Part shown: one piece after another, positions 24,601-36,600 of the stretch
How the letters are laid out: each line of letters begins with the position of its first letter
Position numbering within the stretch: the first letter of the stretch is position 1
Origin: Mauremys mutica
Lineage: Eukaryota > Chordata > Testudines > Geoemydidae
Direction of reading: 5' to 3'
DNA length: 64,000 nucleotides
NCBI RefSeq assembly: GCF_020497125.1
Contig: NC_059075.1
Coordinates: 43,126,003 to 43,190,002, forward strand
Notes under the pieces: model-generated
Seen by the model: the letters and a program-made list of their open reading frames with translations, nothing else
Databases searched by the model: none
Told to the model about the DNA's origin: nothing
Position numbers and translations under genes: made by a program

Positions 24601-27600
24601 GTGGAACTGAGGTCAGAGAGGGTGTGCCGAGAGGGGGTGGGCTTATTGGCAGGGCTGAAGCCAGACTAGAATGGCCCTGGGGTACCTAGTGTGAGGAGCT
24701 GGGAGAAGAGGATGTTCTCTGGTATTTGGTGAGAAAGGGGAGCTGGCTGTGGGTTAGTCCTTTGAGTGCAGGGAGTTCTGTCCTGTGCCAGCTGCGCTGT
24801 GGAGTGCAGTAGGCACAGCGCTGCTGAGCTCACACCTGCTCGCCTCAGCCAGACATGGGGCTTGCGCCTGCCTCCCCTCTCTTCACCTCGTCTGTCCATG
24901 CTTGGCACTGTAGTATCAGAGCACGATCTCCTCTCTACTCCTTCCCCACCCCCACCATGGGGACTAACAGAAATAGACCCCTGAGAGCTAGACAACAGGA
25001 GTAAAGGGGAACAACTACATGGAACGGGATTGTTGGCACCTTCAGGCAGTGCCTTGAGTCAGGCCCACCTCCTGCTTGTGTGCATTTACTTAGTAATTTA
25101 GATCTTTCTGTCTTCCCTGTGCCGCCTGTTGCTGGGATGACATTTGTGTGAGATGCTTGACTGGTTTCTCCCCAGTCACGGGCCATGCTAGCTGGAGCCG
25201 TGTTCCCTAAAATGTGGACTAGGGCCTCAGCATCTTGGCACCAATGTTAAACTGAGGTGCTCTGAGTTGCTGTGACCCCCTTGCCCCGTGGGACTCTGCT
25301 GTGGCCCCGCTTCTTGCTTCCTGTTTCTCTCTGCAGGCCCCAGTCTGCTCCAAGGGATGAGCATGAGCATGTGCGCTATGCAAAGGATCACATGGTTGAT
25401 GGGTTCAGTACAAACAAGGAAATGTACCATAAAGGCATTTTACGCACACATTTCCCCCCTACCCCCCATATTTGGTTTCTAGCGATCCTCTGACCTTTAG
25501 CTCCATAACTGCTGTCTTCACACCCTTCCCATCCCCATGTTCTCTGTGCACATCCTCCATTTCCCCTTTCTCTCTGCTCCCTTTATTGAGAGCAGGGCTG
25601 CATATGGCATCTTCATTGGGCTACTGATGGCTGTAAGAACTTCCCACCTCCCTGCTCCTCGCCAGGCGCTGGGTATCCCATACCAGTGAATTCTACAAGC
25701 GTGCGGCCCCGCAGCTGTCGTCCCCTCCCCTGTGTTAGACCCCTGGATCTCAGAGAACTGCATGGACTAGGGGGGACACAAATCCCATAGATTTTCACGG
25801 GAACCTCATGGCTGGATAGGGTGCTGCCCTTCGACTGTGCATGGCAGGTGGATGTCAGTGAGAGAATCCCAGGTTACTAATGTGTGTTGAGTTTATCACT
25901 CAGGAGTGCCCCTGATCTCTGCGTGGGAAGTCTTGGCCACCAGTGGCAGCAGGGACCAGACAGACATCCCATAGGAAGCAGACTTCACCCCTGCAAACAC
26001 AAAATCTCCACCTGTGCTCTTAGCAGATAGCTGGGGAGGGCGCTACCCTGTTATAAATAACCATGAACTCCCAGTGGCTCCCAATTCCATGGCTTGCCAC
26101 AGTGTGTCCCTGCAGCAGCTGGGGCTCAGGGGAGTGTGACACTGGTTCAGATGGCTGTTTGTCTGTTGATGAAGCTCATACAGATGGATGCCTTTCTGGC
26201 TTTCATCAGATTAATTCCATGTGGACATGAAAGTCAACAGCAAAGAATGCATCCCCCATCTTCTTCTTTCCCATGCCACCAGGAGATCCCGGCCTCAGTC
26301 CCTGGCTTTGGGCTACAGTCTCCCTTGGGAGGCCATGAGGCCCTTGTGTACATTGGCAGAAATTCAGGTTAGCTGGAGAGGCCCAGAGCTTCCATTTTTC
26401 TCTCTCATTCTATGCAAGTCTCTATCTCTGTTGAATCCATCTGTGCTATGCTGCTCCTTAACTGGCCCTACATGGTGGAGACCACATGGCATGAGAACAG
26501 CCAGACAGCTGCCACGTGCTGGGGCTGGTGCAGGGGGAAAGCTGCAGTGCTCTGAATGAGGAGGTTACCACTGAATTGCTGATGTGCTTTCCCTGGAATG
26601 TGCTCTCAGCATCTGATGCCAGAGCTCAGGCAGAAATGAGTCAGGGGCACAGGTTCCTCTTCCACATTCTCATCTCTCTCCTGGAGGCACCAAGTGCCAG
26701 AACCTCTCTTCATCCCCAGCTTTGCTCCATACCTCCTCTCCTCAGGGCTCTCAGCATCTATGGATGCTCCTTTTTCCACCCAAGGTGCTGGTATAAAGAG
26801 GCCTTCAACCTGATGCTTGGGGTGTATCGCTCTGCATTGTGCCCACCAGCAGAGACTCCACATCCCATGTTCAGAGCCCAGCTGTTTCTTTCAGACTCAG
26901 ACCTGGGCCCTGCACATTGTTCATATTGTTGGGCTGTAGCTCATTGACCTGGTCAGCCACACGCACAGCAATGGTGCATCATGCTTACATATCGCTTTCC
27001 TCTGGCACTGGAGATTTCCAAGAAAGCTCCCCTCTGTGCCCTCCTGTCCTGGGGAGCTGTGCACCAGAACCCAGTCTCGACAGCTCTTGGAATTTCAAGC
27101 ATTCCAGCAACCAGAGACGGAAATGGCAGAAATTAGCTCAGCGTAAACACTTACAAATGTATGGCAGGGCAGCCAGGCAAGAGCTAGACAAATGAAGAAC
27201 TTGTTTGGATTGACTTGCTGCCTGAGACACTGGATTATTAGTTGAGTCTGGAGTCAGATGGACGTCTCTGCTGACTTGCCGCTTTTACATTAGGTACACA
27301 TTAGTGTGTGGGAAACATCAGAGAATTGGATGGAACCAAGGCCGACAGCTCTCTGAACAATTCTGCCACGCCTGTCCTGCTGTGACCAGCCCCTGCTGCT
27401 GTTCTTCATTCACCTAGCACCAGCAGTGGTATGGGCACTTCATATGCCACATCTATGTCCAGTGGAGGCTGGGGCTGGGATGTGCCCAGGTGGGGTGCAT
27501 TTTACTCCAAGCAGGGTATCAGCCTCACAGCTTTCATTTGCATGTGTGATTTTCAGTTGCCTGGTTTGTCCACACTCTGTTGTGGGGTGGGGGACACGGA

Positions 27601-30600
27601 TTTCCAGGCCTCCTGGAAGAGGTGTGTTTGAGAAGGGACCTGGAAGAGGAGGGCTGAGGTGTGGCAGAGTGCACAGGGAGTGGCTTTAGCCTACGTTAAG
27701 TTGGTGGTAAGACATCCAGGAAGAGAAGTCGGAGACAGGCTGAGACATGGGATTGGGTTGGGGGATATGTCAGGAGGGGTGAGGTAGATCTGTGGGTCAC
27801 TGGTGTACTGAGGGTAATTAAAGCTGTGTGAGTGGATGAGATGATCCAGAGAGAAGGTTTTAAGGGATCAGACGATGGGGCCAAACGTGGAGCCCAGTGG
27901 GAGCCACTTGCAGAGTAGGAGGCAGGAAGGAGGATCCCCTGGAACAGATGCTGAAGGAATGACCAGAGAGGCTGGAGAGAACTGAGGCACGAAAGCCAAG
28001 GGAGGGCAAGACTGCAGGAAAGAGGATGTGTGATTGGCAGTGTCAGAAGTAGCTGAGAGGCTGAGGGGGAGGATGTTAGAGCGGAGGCCCTGGGATTTGG
28101 CTGGGAAGAGGTCAGTGCCTGTGGGGAAAGCAGTATCAGAGGAGCGCGGAGGGTGAAAGCCAGACTGATGTTTGTGTTGTGTTGGAGAGAAGCTGAGTTA
28201 CAGGGATGTAGTCAGTGTCCTGGCATGAGGTCAAGAGGCCTGCGACAGGACATGGAGTGTTAGGACCATTCACAGCAATGCAGTGTTATTTCTGCTGACT
28301 CACCAGCCTAGCTGAGTCCTGGTTCGCTTCCAGCTTGGGGTTGGAGTGCCTCTGTGAGGCACGAGGGCCAGGGAGTGCAAAGGGGAGAAAGTGAGACAAA
28401 GGAGATGGCTTTAGCTGAGGTTTATGTCTTACTCTTAAGTTATCAACAGAGGCAAACCCCAGGCAGGGCATGAGTTTGGTCACTAACCCACTGTGGCCTC
28501 AGTGCAGTGTCCCTTGCCCACCACTGAAGCCGTGGGACAAAGGAGGACAGAAATTGAGAGGTTTTCCCTGCAGCTAAGGTGTTTGTTACACCATACGACA
28601 CAGCAAAAACTAACACAGAGGCCAGTTCCCCAAAGTGCTTGGTGACAGAAACCCCAAGAGAACAGAAAATAAAGTCCCGTAAGCTTCTCCAAGCAGATGG
28701 ACCCCCCCACACACACACCTCTTTTCCCAGCGCACTGTATTTCCTATGGGTTTTGCCTCCCAGGGCCATTCTCAGTCTGGCAGAAACCCTGTCCTAATGC
28801 CCTTAGTGCTGCCCTTTTCAGGTATTGTCCCCACCAGCAGGGGCTTGGAGCACTGCTTCACTTTCTCTAGGATGGGGCCACAGAGTGGGAAGCTTAGCAA
28901 GATAGAAACAGCACCCATCCCTTTTCCGCAGAGCCTGGTTAGCTCTGTGGGAGTGGGCATCCCTGCGAGGATGGGTGCTGCTGGATTTGTCCAGGTGTTG
29001 TGTACCGTCTTTTGCACTGACTAAACAGCTGGGTAAAGGTAATAATTGGAGATATACCAATCTCCCAGAACTGGAAGGGACCTCGAAAGGTCATCGAGTC
29101 CAGCCCCCTAACTTCACTAGCAGGACCAATTTTTGCCCCAGATCTCTAAGTGGCCCCCTCAAGGATTGAACTCGCAAGCCTGGGTTTAGCAGGCCAATGC
29201 TCAAACCACTGAGCTATCCCTCCCCCCTGGGAGAAACCACTTCCCTTCTGCCCCTCCCAAACAAGCTTGCAAGAGTTTCTGGCTGGAGCAGTAAACTAGT
29301 AAAGCAGCCCCTTTCAGACTCTGCCCCTTCCCTTCTCCCACAGGATAGCCAGGGGTCAGCCTAGCAATGGGCCCAGATCGGGCAGTCCTGCAAACTCCCT
29401 GCCCAGTAGGGTTCACTCTTGCTGCTCCCCCTCCCCCCCCCCAACATGGGTGGAGGTTTTAACTTTATTAAGATACCGTTCTTTGAAGGCCATCATTTTA
29501 TTTCAGAGGGGTAGCCGTGTTAGTCTGGATCTGTAAAAAGCGACAGAGTCCTGTGGCACCTTATAGTCTATAAGGTGCCACAGGACTTCGTCGCTTTTTA
29601 TAATGTTCTTTGTATTTCTCCCACATTTTTCAAGGTTTTGTCCTAGAGAAGAATCGGAATGTACTGGAAAGTTGGATCCTGTAGTGTCTGGCTTGGCATC
29701 TGCAATGTTCCCCACACGGACCTCCCACCGTGTTAGGCATAGCTGGCAAATGGCTGGCTGCTCCGCCAGCTGGAGCCACAGTCATTAGATATATGGAATG
29801 GTATTGGAAGTCACATGCCATTCTCCCTGCTGCGCCCTTAGGCATTGTAAAAGCAATTGGAACCCTCTTGGAAATCAAACCCTGGCTGGCCTCACCATGG
29901 TCAGATCGGGGATGATGCAGAGGAAAGAGATTTAAAAGATTTGATGAAGCCTCCAGAAGGACCTAGTTCTACTGGAGTGGCACAGTCTGCCATGGAGGCT
30001 GGTCTCACTGTGGCAATGCACGTGGGCATGGCTGGAAATGGGAAGGAGCTGAGGCTTACACACGATTACACTTTCATAGTGCTTCTTGGCCAGAGAGATC
30101 CCAACAGGCTTGAGACACATTCCTGACTTGCTCTCTGGAGGTCTTCCTTTGCCCATCACTCAGTTGTGGCTGAGTGGGCTGCAGCAGCTGGTTCACAGTG
30201 CACAGCAACACAAAACAGCACATTAAATGCAGAAGAATCTTGTATCCAGTTGGAACAGCTAGTAAGGTAGAATGGAGTTACCTGAGCTGAAAGTTACCCC
30301 AGCCACCAAGGCTAACAATCCAAGGTGGGATCTTAGCTGCCCGCATGTGGGCAGGATCTTGGTTTCACAACTCGCCTCAATGACAGCACCTCCAGCAACA
30401 CAGCGCCCCTCGCTAGGGCCTTGGGGAATGTTGTGACTCACGGGGAAGCTCTCTGCCACAGATCATCTGGAGGCAACATATCTAGATAGCAGGACTCTTT
30501 AGCCCAGCGCCCTTTGGGGAGCTTTAGAGACCCCTGTTCTCAACTCTCCCAGAGTCGCTTGGGCCTTGCCATTGTCCACTGGCTCCAAGAAATGGACTCA

Positions 30601-33600
30601 TTCCCTCGCCCTGTACCTAGCAATCTGCCTGCTCCTAGGGATGCAGTCGCTTGTGTGCTTCCCCTCTGGCCCATTGCTAAGGCTGAGCTGTCTGCTTTTC
30701 TGTTGGCAGTGGCTTCAGCAGCTGGGTCAGAGCTTTCTCCACTTGGGGAGCAGGTCTTTTCTGCTGTGTGTTAAATCAGGCTGAGGTTTCAGTGGCATGC
30801 TTGGAGCCTTTGCTCAGTCCAAGGAGAGAGGATTTTGCAGTCTGTTTTTGATTAACCACGCACACTCCAGCCTGCTTCTCCCTGGCTGGCTCCATCTCTG
30901 GGATGTTTACTAAGGGCCTATTGACTAAAACCAATGCTAGAGATAGAGTCTCTTGGAGGCAGAACTCTGGGCTCCCACTAGCCATCGACTGCCTGCCATG
31001 CTGATGCCATCCCTAGCTTTTTGGGGCCCGTGCTGCACATTCTCATTGCACAGCCTTGGTTGCTTGCCTGTCTCTGCTCTAGCTGATGTCCCTCTGAGAG
31101 CTATACTCTCCTCCTGTTGGAACCTGCCTCCTTTTCTCTCAGGAGGCCTCCTGTTTGCTGCACCCTTGGTTCACTGTGTGCTGACTGTTCTACCTGGCTC
31201 AGCTCTATCACTTCATAATCAGCAATGCCTCATTAACCCCTCTCCCACCCTCACCCCCTGGCTCTCCCTGCCCCTACAGAGCTTCCTAACAATCTCTCTT
31301 AAACACCCCCCACCGCCCTCATCCAGTGCCTGCACCAAATCAGTGTGTCCAGCCATTCATCGCTCCCAGTCTCTTTTGGCTTCTGTAAACCCTTGGGCCT
31401 AACTCATTCCCCTTCCACACACAGCTGCCATTGCTGTCTTGGAAGGTGCCTAGAGCACTAGAGAAGAGATGTAACCTAAAAATGCATTCACTGAAGTGTG
31501 CAGAGACCTGGCCAGGGTTCTCACAAGGCAATGGTGCTTCCATCCAGTGCAGTGTCTCCAGAAGGGCTGGCATTAAGTGGCTTTGTGTCCTGAACGTGGC
31601 CAACAAATCCAGCTCATTTTTGATTCACTGCCAGTCTGACCTTCTCCATCCTGCCTGGGGCAGCGTTGCCCATGTGCTGTGTCAGTACCCCAGGGGCAGT
31701 GTGGTATAATGTATCTGGCACTGGGCTGGGAACAGCTCTATCACTAACCTGATGTACAGGGTGGCAGGAGCCCAGGGCCACACACTGCAGAGTGGCGGCA
31801 AGGAAAGCCGGGGCCCTGTGCTAGATTCTCCTCTCCGGAGATGGTTGTAATTGGGTGGCAGATGAGAGAAAATAGCATCTTGAGTCTTTCTGGCTGCTTA
31901 AAGGTCAACTTGGACTGAAAATCCCCTGTGACTGATCTTCTTGCCGCTGGTTTCCTTTTTCAGCTGACAAGCTTGACTATTTTAACAGCCGAGGAGATAA
32001 GCGCCTGTGTGAGCCCTGGGAATCCAAGGCTGTCAGTGGAGCATGCACGCTTCCCTCTGTCTCAGGCTGTGAGCTAATGGCACCTGGCCTCCCAATGAGA
32101 TCACTGAGAAAGCACGTACCCCTTTGCCCGTGTGGAAGGCAGGCCTCGCTTGGGATGCTGCTGCATTTGCAGATGTAACAGAGACTAGGCTTGCTCAGAG
32201 TCATGAGCCTGGTTGACAGTGGGGTGGCGAAGGGCTCTTTGGAAAGGGCTATTCTCTGTCCTGTCTAGGAGGAGTCCTGTTGCACAGCCATCTGGAGAGC
32301 ACTTGCCCCTTAAATACAGAGCGTGCTGCCTGCAGAACTGGGAGGGAGGCAGGGCTTGGCAGGCACAGCATTTTAATCTTGAGCCAGACCTCAGTTCCTT
32401 CAAACAAGCCTGAAATCTCCCTGCCCACAGGTGCTGCTCAGCTGCTCCCTCTGTCTCCAGTCTAAGGCTATGGCTACACTTAGCACTGCACAGCGCTGCT
32501 GCGGGAGCGCTCCCGCGGCAGCACTTTGAAGCGCGAGTGTGGTCGGAGCGCCAGCGCTGGAAGAGAGCTCTCCCAGCGCTGTCCATACTCCACCTCCCTA
32601 TAGGGATTAACGTACAGCGCTGGGAGCCATGCTCCCAGCTCTGGGGCTCTGATCACACTGGCGCTTTGCAGCGCCGCAACTTGCAGCGCTGGAGGGGGTG
32701 TTTTTTCACACCCTGCTGCAGCGCTGCAAATCTGCAAGTGTAGCCAAGACCTAAGAGTATGTCTACACTACGGGCACTGTAGTGGCACAGCTGCAGCACT
32801 GCCATGTAGACGCTTCCTGCATTGATGGAAGGGGTTCTTCTGTCAGTGTAGGCAATCCACCTTCCTGAGAAGCGGTACCCTAGGTTGAAGGAAGAATGCT
32901 TCTGTCTACACCGGGGGCTAGGTAGCTTAACGTCTGTGCTCAGAGGTGTGACTTTTTCACAGCGCTGAGCACCATAGCTACATCAGTGTAAATTGTAAGC
33001 ATAGACTGGGGCTAAGCCTCATTCTAACCTTCTGGAAAAGAAGCAGACACAGAGGAGCCCAGGACCTTCTGGCAGCCTTTGCTGACCCTAGCACTGCCTC
33101 TGTTCAATCTGAGCACCGGATCTATTTTCTTCCACTCACTACCCGCTATTAAATTCCAGAACACTAACCTACCAGGCCTGTCTCCCATTGCCAAGAGCTG
33201 GGAGGTTAGGAGAGGTTGGTTAAGTTCCGATGCAGTTCTCCTTCACTTTGCTGGCTTTCCAGGTTGGCCTTTCATTGATTTCCTTGTCTTGGTTCTAGTT
33301 TGGTGACCTCATATTTCAAGGAAGGAAATGATCCTCTGCTTGTGTAACCAAGTCCAAGCTGGCAGTTAGTTGACATCCTCCTGCAGCCATAGGGTCTCAT
33401 TGCTTTGCGACCATATCCTGACAGAAAGAGAGCAGCCTCCATACCCAATATTTCAGACATCGTGTCTTGGTTCCCCTTGGTGCAGAGATCTGCTCATGTT
33501 ACACTACAGTTGCTCTTTCAATGAACTTGGGTTACTTTGCAAAATTAATCTGTTTGTCTACAGTCTGACCATTAACTCAGAGAGTGTTAGGTAGGGCCCA

Positions 33601-36600
33601 GGATGATCTTCTGCCCAAGCCCTGAATAACACTTGCTGTTGCGCTATTTTTTTACCCATGGTAGGGTCCTTTTATGGCCATTTTCACAGTCCACTGCCTT
33701 GTAGGTTGTCTCAGATTTGTCCCTTATTTATTCTTGGCATCCACAATGTGCTAGGTGCCTCCCAGGCCCTATGGACAGATATGTTCCCTGCCACAAAGAA
33801 CTTGCAGACCTGATACTACAAGGAAGAGCTACAAGTGCTAGATGGGGGAATAGGAGGCTGGGCAGATGAGGGGTGTCAGGATACAGCCATATGGTTACTT
33901 AGTTGTTACGCACACATTTTGTTCCAAAACATATTCCACAATACTTGGGGAAAAAATTCCTCACCCCACAAAAATCTCTTTCCAGGACAAAGTGCCCCTT
34001 TAACCACTTCCCACCCCAGCCTGGCTCCCTCCCCAGCTCCTCCCACTCCCTGAAGTTCACTTTCATTCACTCCAAAACACGGTGCCTGAATTGGGCCTCT
34101 TTGGAATTTATTGGCTGGATTGTACTCGCCTATAAAAAGTTTGAGAAATTTAATTATGTAGGTTATGGACCATTTTTAAACCCACAAAACTATTTTAAGA
34201 CACTATTTAAAATTCTGTGTAGTGAGAGTGAGTGAGTCAGGAAATCATGTGCAGCCAGAGCAAAGAGCTCCTTGTAAAAAGGGGGAAAAGGTAATAAATG
34301 TCCCCTCAGCTGTTATTTCAGCATCTCGTCGGGGCTTGTGTCATTCCTTCCATTTCCCTTGTCACATGCGACTGGACAGTCCAAGCAGGGGACCGGAGAC
34401 ATCACAGAGGTAGAGAGACGACTGATTGCAGGTGTTGTAACTGTGCTGCTTTGCTGGCACTTGTCAATGGCAGAAGCAACCAACTGGAAAATGTGGCAGG
34501 TACTCTCTGCCTGGTCTGGATGCTCTCTGCCATTTTTCTGCCCTGAGAATCTTCAGACTTGTAGCGCAGGCAGTTTGGGGGCACCTTCTCAGGTCTGAGT
34601 TGCAGGCTCCTTAACTAGAGTTGTTGTTGTATCTAGGAGCTGCCTGTTAATTGTGCTACCCGTTTGCTTGGGGGCACTGAGGCTGTTTTCAAGGTAAATT
34701 TCCCGATAAGGAGCAAGAGGCATATGCATGAGAATAGAAATGTGTGGGGAGCCCTAGGCCTGGTGGCCTGTCCTCCCTCCTGTTTCCACTTAGGCCGTAT
34801 ACTTACATGATGAATCACTGGCTCCAAGGTTATGATTCATTGGGGGTGAATGATGGTGGGACTGTAGCTTACACACCCGCACTTGAGACCTTTGAGATCC
34901 AATAGTAACTTATTTCATAAGGTAAAAAACATTTGTTTGTCAGTGGGAGGTTGGCCAGCCTGTTTGTGTCCAGGACGGATGGAGTAATTCCTCATTGTGC
35001 TGTATGAAATTCACACTGGGTGCACAAGTGTATCTACTGCTCCTATACATTAAAAGGCCAGCTTTGTATGGAGACCAATTCTGCAGGAGATGGCACATAT
35101 AGGGCTGAGCCTGCTGCATGAATGCTCCTAGGGGTGAAGTGGGTTCTTTGCATGTCTCCTGAGTCTGACTGTTCTAAGCCCCTGTCTGTGGCATGGTCTG
35201 TGTCGTGCCTCTCTTTACATTTCTTATTCTGCGAGGTCCAGGGAAGACACTAGAATCAGAAATTGAATCAGAGAGGGAGAGTAAGGTTTGCAAGGTCACA
35301 CAGTGAGTCAGGGACACAGCTGGGAACACAAGTGGACACCTGATGCCCCGTCCCCACTGCTCTACCCAGTAGATGACAAGGCTTCCCAGTGTGTAGGGAC
35401 CTTCCTTCTGCTGACCCTAACCCCCAATGGCATGATAGGAGAATGATCATTGAGTTGTATGCACTCTGTTAATTTTCTTAGCCAGTCTAATCTCTGACTT
35501 GTAGATTTCACTCACCTATGGTTGCCCAACATGAGTGACATTGTTGACATATTTTACTGGGAGGTGTTGTCAACAGGCCCAGGTTCATAGCTCTGGTTTG
35601 TGCCCCCTCTGGATGAGCCTGGCATGTACAACTCTTCATGCAGGATCCTGTGCCTCTCTGAAGGTGTTAGGGGAACAGCAGGAGTTAGAGCAGGGGTCTC
35701 AAACTCAAATGACCCCGAGGGCCGCATGAGGACTAGTGCATTGGCCCGAGGGCCACATCACTGACACGCCCCCTTGCTGCCCCTGGCCCCACCCCCAATC
35801 CACCCCTTCCATGAGGCCCCGCCCCTGCCCTGTCTCTTCTCCACCTCCTCCCCTAAGCGCGCGGCTCCCCGCTCCTCCCCCCTCCCTCCTGGAAAGTGCT
35901 AAGCGCCACCAACAGCTGTTTGGTGGCTTGGTGGCGGGGCACTTAGGCGGCGGGTCCCGGAACAGAAGGGGCCCCCCACCGCCGAAGACCGGGCTGCGCT
36001 TCGGCGGCGGCGGGTCCCTCTTTTCCCCACCCCGGCCGGTCCCGCTTCCCACCCCGGCCCCGGCCGGTCCCGCTTCCCTCCCCCACCCCCCGGCCCGGCC
36101 CGGCCCCGGCGGGTCTCTCTTCCCTTCCCCACCCCCGGCCTGGCCCCGCCCCCGGCCCGCCCCCGGCGGGTCTCGCTTCCCCTCCCCCCCCCCGGCCTGG
36201 CCCTGCGGGTCTCGCTTCCCTTCCCCACCCCCGGCCTGGCCCGGCGGGTCTCGCTTCCCTTCCCCCCCCCGGTTCCGGCCCGGCCCCGGCGGGTCTCGCT
36301 TCCCTCCCCCACCCCCCGGCCTGGCCCGGCCCGGCCCCAGCGGGTCTCGCTTCCCTTCCCCACCCCCGGCCCGGCCCGGCGGGTCTCGCTCCCCCCCCCC
36401 CCCCCGGCCCGGCCCGGCCCCGGCGGGTCTCGCTTCCCTGCCGCTCGCCCCGTCCTGGCCCGTCCCGGCCCCGGCGGGTCTCGCTTCCCTTCCCCCCCCC
36501 CGGCCCGGCCCGGCGGGTCTCGCTTCCCTCCCCCCCCCACCCCCGGCCCGGCCCGGCCCGGCAGGTCTCGCTTCCCTCCCCCACCCCCGGCCGGCCCGGC

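Noticed and set aside
29163..29216. tRNA gene on the minus strand
   Set aside because: The A and B boxes are present, but the sequence continues into a SINE body with a CR1-like tail and lacks a foldable acceptor stem; it is a SINE head.
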